DNA from: Microbacteriaceae bacterium
GTDB taxonomy: Bacteria; Actinomycetota; Actinomycetes; Actinomycetales; Microbacteriaceae
Assembly (NCBI GenBank): GCA_014377425.1
Contig: JACMPQ010000048.1
Location: 1 to 53,758 of the forward strand
Direction: 5' to 3'
DNA: 53,758 bases
A program made the translations under genes and the position numbers. Each line of letters opens with the position of its first letter. Position 1 is the stretch's first letter. Below, one piece after another: positions 1-7,381 of this stretch. The notes under the pieces were generated by a model. That model had not been told where the DNA came from. It saw only the letters and a list, made by a program, of their open reading frames with translations, and ran no database searches.

Positions 1-22
1 CAACTAGCTTGAGAATTCACAT

Positions 23-96
23 TGGAGCGAATGACGGGAATCGAACCCGCGCTATCAGCTTGGGAAGCTGAAGTTCTACCACTGAACTACATTCGC
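23..96 (-). tRNA. tRNA-Gly (anticodon CCC)
   Basis: Read on the minus strand, this 74-nt segment folds as a complete cloverleaf. The acceptor stem GCGAATG pairs with CATTCGC, the D-arm is present, the anticodon stem TCAGC/GCTGA encloses the loop TTCCCAA (anticodon CCC), the T-arm is GTTCGATTC-type, and the 3' CCA is genome-encoded. It reads GGG codons. Confidence 0.95.
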
Positions 97-162
97 ACAT
101 CCGCTGAAATCGCCGCGGTGCCTTAGCCATCGTAGCTCGCCAGCGGTGCTGCGGGCGCCCGA

Positions 163-168
163 TACGAT
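163..168 (+). promoter_or_regulatory. -10 hexamer of dcd, leaderless spacing
   Basis: TACGAT ends 6 nt before the dcd ATG at 175, and no Shine-Dalgarno fits between. Transcription would start at or next to the start codon. Confidence 0.5.
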
Positions 169-174
169 GGGCGC

Positions 175-822
175 ATGCTGCTCTCTGACCGGGATATAAC
201 CGCCGAACTCGCCGCGAATCGCATCGGCCTCAACCCCTACGACCCGAGCATGATCCAGCCGTCGAGTGTGGATGTGCGCCTCGACCGGTACTTTCGGCTT
301 TTCGACAACCATAAGTACCCGTTCATCGACCCGGCAGAGGATCAGCCCGACCTCACCCGGCTGGTTGAGGCAAAAGACAGCGAGCCGTTTATTCTGCATC
401 CGGGCGAGTTCGTGCTCGGGTCTACGTTTGAGCGTGTGACGCTTCCGGATGACCTCGCCGCTCGCCTCGAAGGCAAGAGTTCTCTCGGGCGGCTCGGCCT
501 CCTTACCCATTCCACGGCCGGTTTCGTTGACCCCGGGTTCAGTGGCCATGTCACCCTGGAGCTCAGTAACGTGGCGACCCTGCCGATCAAGCTCTGGCCC
601 GGAATGAAAATCGGACAACTTTGCTTCATTCGCCTCAGCTCGCCCGCCGAAAAGCCCTACGGTTCGGCCGCGTACAGCTCCCGCTACCAGGGCCAACGCG
701 GGCCCACCGCATCGCGCTCGTTCCAGAATTTTTACCGCACCGACACGAGTCGGTCCGATGTTGCAACAATCGGCGCTGAATCGAACGAGAGCAGCCACCG
801 TGATGAGAGCCAGCTCGACTAG
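175..822 (+). CDS. dcd: dCTP deaminase
   Basis: This is a trimeric dCTP deaminase of the dUTPase fold, deaminating dCTP on the route to dTTP; mycobacterial relatives also hydrolyse dUTP. The N-terminus MLLSDRDI, the substrate loop [26 protein letters not shown] and the catalytic glutamate in HVTLELSN are all intact. The 215 residues exceed the usual length of about 190: the core ends near NFYRTD and a polar Ser/Glu-rich tail of about 25 residues follows, with no recognised function. The ATG is supported by a -10 hexamer 6 nt upstream. It stands alone between a tRNA and the idi 3' end. Whether it is mono- or bifunctional cannot be told by eye. Confidence 0.95.
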   Translation: MLLSDRDITAELAANRIGLNPYDPSMIQPSSVDVRLDRYFRLFDNHKYPFIDPAEDQPDLTRLVEAKDSEPFILHPGEFVLGSTFERVTLPDDLAARLEGKSSLGRLGLLTHSTAGFVDPGFSGHVTLELSNVATLPIKLWPGMKIGQLCFIRLSSPAEKPYGSAAYSSRYQGQRGPTASRSFQNFYRTDTSRSDVATIGAESNESSHRDESQLD

Positions 823-830
823 GTGAGCCT

Positions 831-880
831 CACCACGCTGAACCACGCTGAACCACGCTGAAGTGCGCTGAACCACGCTG
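831..880. repeat. 10-bp tandem array, five copies
   Basis: Five head-to-tail 10-mers of the type AACCACGCTG (first and fourth copies slightly diverged) begin 8 bp after the dcd stop. A 15-bp array follows at once. No reading frame uses it convincingly. Confidence 0.9.
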
Positions 881-886
881 AGTTAA

Positions 887-931
887 AATGGGGTGCACCG
901 AGTTTGGCTGCACCGAGCTTGGCGACACCGA
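887..931. repeat. 15-bp tandem array, three copies
   Basis: Three contiguous imperfect 15-mers ending in (C/G)ACACCGA or TGCACCGA lie at 887-901, 902-916 and 917-931, between the 3' ends of dcd and idi. They share the 15-bp period of the coding repeats elsewhere in the window, but not their sequence. Confidence 0.8.
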
Positions 932-952
932 GCGAGACCGCGCTCCCTAAGA

Positions 953-1489
953 TCAGGCCGCAGCCACCGGTATCCGCCACTGCTCCAGCTGCCAGCCCAA
1001 CCACGGGCTGAACGCAAACGGGGCTGTGGCCACCGCGACACGTAGCTCGATCGGGTCCATCCAGAACCACTCGGCCACCTCCGCCGGGTTCGGGTTTACC
1101 TCATCGGTGGTGAACGCGGTGAAGACCGGGCAGATCTCGTTCTCCACAATGCCCGAGGCATCTGTTGCTCGATAGCGAAAGTCGGGTAACACCGGGGTGA
1201 CATCCGTGACGGTGATTCCGAGCTCCGCCATTGACCGGCGAACCACCGCACTGGCTGGCGTCTCGCCGGGAGCCGGATGTCCACAAAACGAGTTGGTCCA
1301 AACGCCCGGCCAGGTGCGTTTCTGCAACGCCCGCCGAGTTACCAAAACCCGGCCGTCGGCGCGGTAGACGTGGCAAGAAAAAGCCAGATGGCGGGGGGTA
1401 TCCATGGTATGAACCAGCGCCTTGTCGGCGGTTCCGAGGGCGTTTCCCGCTTCATCCACGAGCACCACAAACTCTGTCGTTGCATGCAT
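953..1489 (-). CDS. idi: Isopentenyl-diphosphate delta-isomerase, type I
   Basis: This Nudix-fold enzyme interconverts IPP and DMAPP, the starter for polyprenyl synthesis. The catalytic cysteine lies in TNSFCGHP, the Nudix-like helix is PASAVVRRSMAELGI, and the acidic ENEICPVF carries the expected glutamates. At 178 residues it has the normal type I length. It is divergent from crtE with only 22 bp between starts, so isomerase and C50 pigment genes are probably co-controlled. C50 pathways also consume two extra DMAPP per lycopene. The sequence TAGGGT at 1506-1501 on this strand is a possible -10, giving a very short leader. Confidence 0.95.
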   Translation of the reverse strand: MHATTEFVVLVDEAGNALGTADKALVHTMDTPRHLAFSCHVYRADGRVLVTRRALQKRTWPGVWTNSFCGHPAPGETPASAVVRRSMAELGITVTDVTPVLPDFRYRATDASGIVENEICPVFTAFTTDEVNPNPAEVAEWFWMDPIELRVAVATAPFAFSPWLGWQLEQWRIPVAAA

Positions 1490-1499
1490 ATTGGTCAGT

Positions 1500-1506
1500 T
1501 ACCCTA
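1500..1506. promoter_or_regulatory. Shared overlapping -10 of crtE and idi
   Basis: The heptamer TACCCTA reads as TACCCT on the plus strand, 6 nt before the crtE GTG, and as TAGGGT on the minus strand, 11 nt before the idi ATG. One element could serve as a symmetric -10 for both directions. No clear -35 is seen for either. Confidence 0.4.
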
Positions 1507-1511
1507 AGCGA

Positions 1512-2582
1512 GTGAATGCTCAGCGACTACACGAGATCTCCATAGGGAGGCAGCTCCAAGTCGACGCTGTGCTGGATCGGTTCTTCAGCCTAGCCAAGAA
1601 TCGTGCAAAAGCCTTCGGAGCCGAATATGTCAAACTCTGGGAAGCGTTGGAGTGCAACACGAGTGGTGGGAAGCGGTTTCGTCCACGAATGGTGATGGCG
1701 GCCTATGAGGGTCTTGGCGGCACCGACATCCACGCCGCAGCGTACGTCGGAGCCGCATTCGAGCTGCTGCACACCGCACTGATCGTGCACGATGACGTGA
1801 TTGATCGCGATTTCTCGCGCCGCGGCATCCCGAACGTCTCCGGAAGCTACCGCGACATTGCGACCACAGCCGGAATCCCCATTCCCACCGCCGAACACCG
1901 GGGAATGTCGGTGGCCATCATTGCCGGTGATCTCGCCCTCTTCAACTCCTACCGCCTCATTGATCGCAGCGGAGTGACCGGCGAGGTGCGCGAACACCTG
2001 CTCGAAATCCTGGACTACGCCTTGTTCGCCTCTGCCGCGGGTGAGCTCATTGACGTCGACCTTTCTCTTACCGCAGGGCTACCGGGGGTGGATGAGGTAT
2101 TGACGATGGAACGACTGAAGACCGCCGTGTATACCTTCGAGTCTCCGCTGCAGGCCGGCGCCGTCCTTGCTGGCGCCCCAGATGTGGTCGTGGCGGCTCT
2201 GGCAAGCTATGGTCGCGAGGTCGGCATTGCCTACCAAATCGTCGACGACCTACTCGGCGTATTTGGCCTGGAAACCGAGACCGGCAAAACCACGCTCGGT
2301 GATCTGCGTGAGGGCAAGCGAACCGTTCTCATCGCGCACGCCACACAAACCCCCGAGTGGTCGGTGATTTATCCGTACATTGGCAAGTCGGATCTCAGCG
2401 AGCGGGATGCCACTCTGGTGCGCACCGCGCTGGAGGTCTCCGGCAGCCGCTCCTTCACCGAACGACTCGCGCGCAGTCATGTTGACCGTGCTCTAGCCAG
2501 TCTCGCTCATCCGGAAATTCCGGAGCCTCTGCGAGCCGAGCTTTCGGCTGTAGCCTTCGACGTTCTAAGCCGCGTTCGGTGA
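1512..2582 (+). CDS. crtE: Geranylgeranyl diphosphate synthase, carotenoid pathway
   Basis: This trans-prenyltransferase extends DMAPP with IPP to GGPP for phytoene synthesis. The first aspartate-rich motif is DDVID (residues 94-98) and the second is DDLLG (from residue 245), with GGKRFRP near the N-terminus binding IPP. The GTG at 1512 gives 356 residues. It is preferred over a longer frame because the upstream frame runs into idi and TACCCT sits 6 nt upstream; no Shine-Dalgarno is visible. It is first in crtE-crtB-crtI-crtYe-crtYf-crtEb and its TGA overlaps the crtB GTG by 4 bp. Confidence 0.93.
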   Translation: MNAQRLHEISIGRQLQVDAVLDRFFSLAKNRAKAFGAEYVKLWEALECNTSGGKRFRPRMVMAAYEGLGGTDIHAAAYVGAAFELLHTALIVHDDVIDRDFSRRGIPNVSGSYRDIATTAGIPIPTAEHRGMSVAIIAGDLALFNSYRLIDRSGVTGEVREHLLEILDYALFASAAGELIDVDLSLTAGLPGVDEVLTMERLKTAVYTFESPLQAGAVLAGAPDVVVAALASYGREVGIAYQIVDDLLGVFGLETETGKTTLGDLREGKRTVLIAHATQTPEWSVIYPYIGKSDLSERDATLVRTALEVSGSRSFTERLARSHVDRALASLAHPEIPEPLRAELSAVAFDVLSRVR

Positions 2583-3544
2583 CACAAAACCGAACGGCTC
2601 ACCGCACACTATATGACCGGGTCGCCGAGGAAACCGCGGGCGGAGTCATCCGGTACTACTCCACCTCCTTCGGTCTGGCTTCCCGACTGCTGGGTGCCTC
2701 GGTACGCCAGCATGTCGAGAATATTTACGCACTCGTGCGCATCGCCGACGAAATTGTCGACGGCGCCGCCGCCGCCGCGGGGCTCGATGCCGGTGCCGTC
2801 GCTCGCGTGCTCGACGCGCTCGAACGCGACACGGAACAGGCCATGGCCGAGGGCTATAGCGCCAACTTTGTCGTGCACGCATTTTGCCTCACCGCTCGGG
2901 AAACTGGGTTTGGGGTCGAGCTCACCCGCCCCTTCTTCGCCTCCATGCGAGCCGATCTCAGTGCCACCGAACACACCCCAGAGAGCTTCGATGCCTATGT
3001 TTACGGCTCGGCAGAGGTGGTGGGGCTGATGTGTTTGAAAACATTCCTGTACGGGCATGTAGTCAGTGAGCCGGATGCCGCCACGCTGGTTACCGGAGCC
3101 CGCCGGCTCGGTGCGGCGTTTCAAAAGGTCAACTTTTTGCGCGACCTCGCGGCGGACTTTGACGGTCTCGGGCGCAGCTACTTTCCCGGGGTGAGTGTGG
3201 CGGGCTTCAGTGAGGTGGAGAAGCAGCGCCTGCTCGACGACATCGACGCCGACCTCGAAGTGTCTGCGCGCGTCATCCCCATGCTCCCATCCTCCTCCCG
3301 GCGGGCCGTGGCCCTCGCGCAGGGATTATTCGCAGAGCTCTCGGTGCGCCTGCGCGCTACCCCCGCCGATCAATTGGTGCGGGTGCGGGTGCGGGTGCCG
3401 AACCCCGTGAAGCTGCGAATAGCGCTCGCCGCAGCATTCGGATTTTCGCCGAGAGCGCCGCGCCGTGCGGCGCCCGTTCACAGCACGGTCGTCCCAGTAA
3501 TCACGCCCCAAACCACACCAGCAAACACGAAGGTCAACTCATGA
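2579..3544 (+). CDS. crtB: Phytoene synthase
   Basis: This squalene/phytoene synthase family enzyme condenses two GGPP to 15-cis-phytoene. Both aspartate-rich motifs are present: DEIVDGA in the N-terminal half and the signature NFLRDLAADFDGLGRSYFP. Length is 321 residues. The GTG overlaps the crtE stop (GTGA) and its own TGA overlaps the crtI ATG (ATGA), so it is translationally coupled on both sides. The C-terminus has a short RVRVRVP stretch from a GTGCGG micro-repeat and a Thr/Pro-rich tail, neither typical of the core fold. Confidence 0.95.
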   Translation: MTQNRTAHRTLYDRVAEETAGGVIRYYSTSFGLASRLLGASVRQHVENIYALVRIADEIVDGAAAAAGLDAGAVARVLDALERDTEQAMAEGYSANFVVHAFCLTARETGFGVELTRPFFASMRADLSATEHTPESFDAYVYGSAEVVGLMCLKTFLYGHVVSEPDAATLVTGARRLGAAFQKVNFLRDLAADFDGLGRSYFPGVSVAGFSEVEKQRLLDDIDADLEVSARVIPMLPSSSRRAVALAQGLFAELSVRLRATPADQLVRVRVRVPNPVKLRIALAAAFGFSPRAPRRAAPVHSTVVPVITPQTTPANTKVNS

Positions 3545-5166
3545 GCCGCATCATTGTCATCGGCGGTGGAATCAGCGGCCTCGCTTCGGCGGCGCTGCTG
3601 TCGCGCGAAGGGCACACCGTCACCATCGTGGAGGGCCGCGACCAACTGGGCGGACGCGCCGGATCGTGGGAGCACCAAGGCTTCCGCTTCGACCTCGGTC
3701 CGAGCTGGTACCTCATGCCCGAAGTATTCGACCATTTCTTCAAGCTTCTCGGCACCAGCGCCGCCGAACAGCTCGACCTGGTGACACTAGACCCCGGCTA
3801 CCGCGTGCTTTTTGAGGGCGAGAGCGAAGGCATCAACGTTGCCGCGTCGCCGGAAGAGAACCTCGAACTGTTCGAGCGCATCGAGCCGGGCTCACGCATC
3901 AAGATGGAGAAGTATCTTGCTTCGGCGCTCGACACCTACGAGATCGCCAAAAAGCGCTTTTTATACACGAGCTTCGCCGACCTCCGCCCGCTGATCCGCT
4001 GGGATGTCATCTCCCGCCTCGGACGCCTCACCCGCCTGCTGCTCCAGCCACTCTCAACCTTGGCGGAGAAGACGGTAAACGACACCCGCCTGCAGCAAAT
4101 TTTGGGCTTCCCCGCCGTGTTTCTCGGCTCTTCGCCATTCATCACCCCGAGCCTCTATCACCTAATGAGCCACCTCGATCTCGATGACGGGGTGCTATAC
4201 CCAATGGGTGGGCTTACCCGCTTGATCGAGGCGGTCGAACGGGTCACCCGCGCGGAGGGGGTCAACGTCATCACCTCGGCGAACGTCACCAAAATCCGGG
4301 TATCGGAGGCTGCCGGCACCGGGGCTAAGCCGCACACCACCGGTGTGGAATATACGGATGCCGTAGGTGCCAGCCATTTCATCGACGCCGATATCGTGGT
4401 GTCCGCCGCCGACCTGCACCACACCGAAACCGTGCTGCTGCCGGAAGAACTTCAGACCTACCCGCAAAAGTATTGGGATGCCAGCATCCCCGGCCCCGGT
4501 GCCCTGCTGATCTATCTGGGGGTGAAGGGTGAGTTGCCGCAACTCGAGCACCACACCCTGCTGTTTACGAAGCAGTGGAAGACCGGGTTCGACAACATTT
4601 TTGGTGCTAACCCCACCATTCCGAGCCCGGCATCGCTGTACGTCTGCAAGCCCAGTGGCATCGACCCGACGGTAGCGCCCGAGGGCCACGAAAACCTGTT
4701 CGTGCTGGTGCCGATTCCTGCCGACCCGGCGATCGGGCGCGGTGAGGTTGACGGAGACGGTGATCCCGGGCTAGAAGCCGCTGCCGACCGTGTCATCGCC
4801 CAAATAGCCGAGTGGGCGAAGATCCCCGACCTAGCCGAACGCATTGTGGTTCGCCGCACCCTCGGACCCGGCGACTTCGTCGACCACTTCAACTCTTGGC
4901 GCGGCACCGCCCTCGGACCTGCGCACACCCTCCGCCAGAGCGCCCTCTTTCGAGCCGGGAACATCAGCAAGAAGGTCGACGGGCTGTACTACGTGGGCGG
5001 TTCGACAATCCCCGGGATCGGCTTGCCGATGTGCCTGATCAGCGCCGAGGTGTTGTTGAAACGATTGCGTGGCGACGTGTCGACCGAGCCCCTGCCCGAA
5101 CCGCTGGTGAGCTCTTTTGCGGCCACCGCACCGCGCCCGCTCGAGACCACGCCTGAGCCGCGATAG
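3541..5166 (+). CDS. crtI: Phytoene desaturase
   Basis: This FAD-dependent bacterial-type desaturase carries out the four dehydrogenations from phytoene to lycopene. The dinucleotide-binding motif GGGISGLASAALL lies at the N-terminus, followed by the acidic strand end VEGRDQLGGRAGSW. The C-terminal signature GLYYVGGSTIPGIGLPMCLISAE is complete. At 541 residues it is slightly longer than usual, with a Pro/Glu-rich tail. Its TAG shares a base with the crtYe GTG. In C50 producers lycopene is the substrate for CrtEb. Confidence 0.96.
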   Translation: MSRIIVIGGGISGLASAALLSREGHTVTIVEGRDQLGGRAGSWEHQGFRFDLGPSWYLMPEVFDHFFKLLGTSAAEQLDLVTLDPGYRVLFEGESEGINVAASPEENLELFERIEPGSRIKMEKYLASALDTYEIAKKRFLYTSFADLRPLIRWDVISRLGRLTRLLLQPLSTLAEKTVNDTRLQQILGFPAVFLGSSPFITPSLYHLMSHLDLDDGVLYPMGGLTRLIEAVERVTRAEGVNVITSANVTKIRVSEAAGTGAKPHTTGVEYTDAVGASHFIDADIVVSAADLHHTETVLLPEELQTYPQKYWDASIPGPGALLIYLGVKGELPQLEHHTLLFTKQWKTGFDNIFGANPTIPSPASLYVCKPSGIDPTVAPEGHENLFVLVPIPADPAIGRGEVDGDGDPGLEAAADRVIAQIAEWAKIPDLAERIVVRRTLGPGDFVDHFNSWRGTALGPAHTLRQSALFRAGNISKKVDGLYYVGGSTIPGIGLPMCLISAEVLLKRLRGDVSTEPLPEPLVSSFAATAPRPLETTPEPR

Positions 5167-5489
5167 TGGGGCTTCTCTACCTGGCCGCGCTGCTGGTGGC
5201 GCTTACCGGGATGGTGGTTCTTGATCGCAAATTTCTGCTGTTCTTTTGGCGGGATGCTCGTCGTGCAGTGATTGTGACGGTGATCGGCGTCACATTTTTT
5301 CTCGGTTGGGATTTTGTCGGCATCGGAGCCGGCGTCTTTTTCCGCGGAGAGACAAACTTCATGACAGGAATCCAGGTGGCCCACGAGGTTCCGCTAGAAG
5401 AGGTATTTTTTCTGGTGCTGCTCTGCTATCTCACCATGAACCTCTTCGTGGCTGTCGGACTGTTCGTCGATAGACGGAGCCGGCTGTGA
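5166..5489 (+). CDS. crtYe: C50 carotenoid cyclase subunit, CrtYe type
   Basis: This small three-helix membrane protein of 107 residues belongs to the lycopene cyclase domain family. Two such half-proteins form a heterodimeric cyclase that closes the end rings of C50 carotenoids. The conserved PLEE motif occurs in HEVPLEEVFFLVLLCY. The GTG start lies on the crtI stop and its TGA overlaps the crtYf GTG. Whether epsilon, gamma or beta rings are made cannot be read from the sequence, so the symbol follows the Corynebacterium convention. Confidence 0.85.
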   Translation: MGLLYLAALLVALTGMVVLDRKFLLFFWRDARRAVIVTVIGVTFFLGWDFVGIGAGVFFRGETNFMTGIQVAHEVPLEEVFFLVLLCYLTMNLFVAVGLFVDRRSRL

Positions 5490-5869
5490 CCTACTGGCTT
5501 ATCAACTCCTGGTTCCTCCTGATCGTCTCCGTGGTTGCTGCCTTCGCGATCTCTCTGCTGGTGCGGGGCCGCCGCGGTCAACTCAGTGGCTCCGGTCTGG
5601 GGCTAGTCACCGGCATCGTGATGGCGATCGTGTTGATCATGACCGCCGTGTTTGACAACGTCATGATTGGGATCGGGCTCGTGGGCTACGACGCCAGTCG
5701 GATCTCGGGCGTCTACATTGGGCTCGCGCCGCTCGAAGACTTTGCTTATGCGGTAGCTGCGGTCATTTTGCTCCCATCAATTTGGGTCATTTTGGAACGC
5801 GCACCGTCCGAATCGGACACACTGCCGCCGGGTGCCGCGCTCGCCGAGATCAACGGAGCGCAGCAGTGA
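5486..5869 (+). CDS. crtYf: C50 carotenoid cyclase subunit, CrtYf type
   Basis: This is the second half-cyclase, 127 residues with about three hydrophobic helices and the family motif PLEDFAYA near the C-terminus. It is expected to pair with the preceding protein. The pair resembles CrtYe/CrtYf (decaprenoxanthin) and CrtYg/CrtYh (sarcinaxanthin), which cannot be told apart by eye. It starts with GTG overlapping the upstream TGA and ends in the same way at crtEb. Confidence 0.85.
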   Translation: MTYWLINSWFLLIVSVVAAFAISLLVRGRRGQLSGSGLGLVTGIVMAIVLIMTAVFDNVMIGIGLVGYDASRISGVYIGLAPLEDFAYAVAAVILLPSIWVILERAPSESDTLPPGAALAEINGAQQ

Positions 5870-6744
5870 CTACGGTCGGTAGCGTGAACACACTCCGCAC
5901 CCTCTTCGTCTCCTCGCGTCCGTTGAGCTGGGTAAACACGGCGTTCCCGTTTGCTGCGGCCTACTTCGTGACAACGCGGCACATTGACGCGGTGTTCATC
6001 GTCGGCACCCTGTATTTTTTGATTCCCTACAACCTCGCGATGTACGGCATCAACGACGTCTTCGACTACGAATCCGATCTTCGCAACCCGCGCAAGGGCG
6101 GCGTCGAGGGTGCGCTGCTGCCGCCTCAGCAGCACCGGCGAACGCTCATTGCCGCAATCGTTACCAACGTGCCGTTTCTTCTGGTGTTGTTCGCGGTCGG
6201 ATCTCCGCTTTCCGGACTGGTGCTCGCCGTAAGCGTCTTTGCTGTAGTGGCGTATTCGGTGGTGGGATTGCGCTTCAAGGAGCGACCGATTATCGACTCG
6301 CTCACCTCCAGTACCCATTTCGTGTCACCCGCCGTCTTCGCGCTCGTGCTGGCCGGGGCCAGTTTTACTCCGGCTCTGTGGGCAATTCTGACGGCCTTCT
6401 TCCTCTGGGGCATCGCCTCACATGCTTTCGGCGCGGTGCAAGACATCGCGGCCGATCGGGAGGGGGGGATCTCCTCGATCGCCACCGTAATCGGTGGGCG
6501 AGCTACGGTACGGCTCGCCCTCGGGGCCTATCTACTCGCCGGGTTGTTATTGTTGTTTATCGGGTTTCCCGGTGCGATCGCCGCAGCGCTCACCGTGGCC
6601 TATGCCGGGATCGTTTGGCCGTTTCGATCAATCTCGGATGCCCGCGCCGAGACCGCCAATCGCGGCTGGCGGCGGTTTCTCTTCGTCAACTTCGCCAGCG
6701 GATTCGTGGTCACGATGATTCTGATTTGGTACTGCACGCACTGA
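5866..6744 (+). CDS. crtEb: Lycopene elongase, UbiA family
   Basis: This membrane prenyltransferase of the UbiA superfamily adds a C5 unit at each end of lycopene to give flavuxanthin-type C50 chains. The Mg-diphosphate motif appears as NDVFDYESD, and the second acidic motif as QDIAADREGG; about eight hydrophobic segments follow the UbiA pattern. The GTG at 5866, overlapping the crtYf TGA, gives 292 residues and continues the NTGA coupling. The longer frame back to 5782 is rejected because it lies wholly inside crtYf. It is the last gene of the run; only 19 bp separate it from a convergent MarR gene. Confidence 0.9.
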   Translation: MTTVGSVNTLRTLFVSSRPLSWVNTAFPFAAAYFVTTRHIDAVFIVGTLYFLIPYNLAMYGINDVFDYESDLRNPRKGGVEGALLPPQQHRRTLIAAIVTNVPFLLVLFAVGSPLSGLVLAVSVFAVVAYSVVGLRFKERPIIDSLTSSTHFVSPAVFALVLAGASFTPALWAILTAFFLWGIASHAFGAVQDIAADREGGISSIATVIGGRATVRLALGAYLLAGLLLLFIGFPGAIAAALTVAYAGIVWPFRSISDARAETANRGWRRFLFVNFASGFVVTMILIWYCTH

Positions 6745-6763
6745 TTTTGTTCAGCGCAAATAT

Positions 6764-7288
6764 TTAGGCCTCAGCCCACCCGAGGTTGCGCGCCATCCGT
6801 TCCAGCGTGCGGCTCGTGGCCGCGTAGTCGGTCTCGGAAACCTCTGCCGACATCGCCTCGCGAATCGTGTCGACCAGTTGCGCAATCTTTTCGTGCGAAA
6901 TTTCACCGCGTGGGGTCAGGCTGAGGCTGCCGGAAACTTCCACCACCCAGTCGCTCTCAATCAGCTCGTCGAGTTCGGTGACCAATGTTTCGGCGGGCGA
7001 ATCTATGTCGGGGTGCGCAGAGTGACCGAGGGGGAGGTCGCCGGGGAGTTCGTCTGGAAGGACGCCGGGGAGTTCGCCGGACAGGTCGCCCGGAGAGCGC
7101 GGCCCGCTGCGCACCAAGAAGGGAGCCACAGCGGCATCCAACTCGGCCCGGTTTGCCGGCCCGCGCCTGAGCAGGTTGAGCATCTGCCACTGCCGCCGGG
7201 TGACGCCGTGCTCGTCGAGGGTGGTGTCGAAACGCTCATCAATGAGCTGGTCGACAAGTTTCAGCCAAAATCCGATCGGACGGTCCAT
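6764..7288 (-). CDS. MarR-like winged-helix regulator
   Basis: The N-terminus DRPIGFWLKLVDQLIDERFD and the following GVTRRQWQMLNLLRRGPANRAELDAAV look like the dimer helix and DNA-binding winged helix of MarR proteins. Total length is 174 residues. The middle holds five in-frame 12-bp repeats (GDLS, GELP, GVLP, DELP, GDLP), an insertion unusual for the fold and probably a flexible loop. In Corynebacterium a MarR-type CrtR controls the C50 operon, so regulation of the convergent crt genes is a reasonable inference, though this gene lies at the 3' end of the operon. TACGGT lies 5 nt before the ATG. Confidence 0.75.
   Translation of the reverse strand: MDRPIGFWLKLVDQLIDERFDTTLDEHGVTRRQWQMLNLLRRGPANRAELDAAVAPFLVRSGPRSPGDLSGELPGVLPDELPGDLPLGHSAHPDIDSPAETLVTELDELIESDWVVEVSGSLSLTPRGEISHEKIAQLVDTIREAMSAEVSETDYAATSRTLERMARNLGWAEA
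7031..7090. repeat. 12-bp in-frame tandem array in MarR gene
   Basis: Five contiguous 12-mers of the form GGCGAxCTxCCx (minus strand) encode tetrapeptides of the type G-D/E-L-P. They lie between the winged helix and the C-terminal helices. Confidence 0.85.
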
Positions 7289-7381
7289 GCTCCACCGTAA
7301 CCCGGCGGGGGTTGTGGGTGTCAGGGTTTCGGCGGCGTTGCTTTAGAGAGCGGGCCTCGCTCGTGCCGCAATCCTGCTCAA

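Noticed and set aside
831-931. Possible CRISPR or integron-like array
   Set aside because: Units are 10 and 15 bp, contiguous, without unique spacers, and no cas or integrase gene is near.
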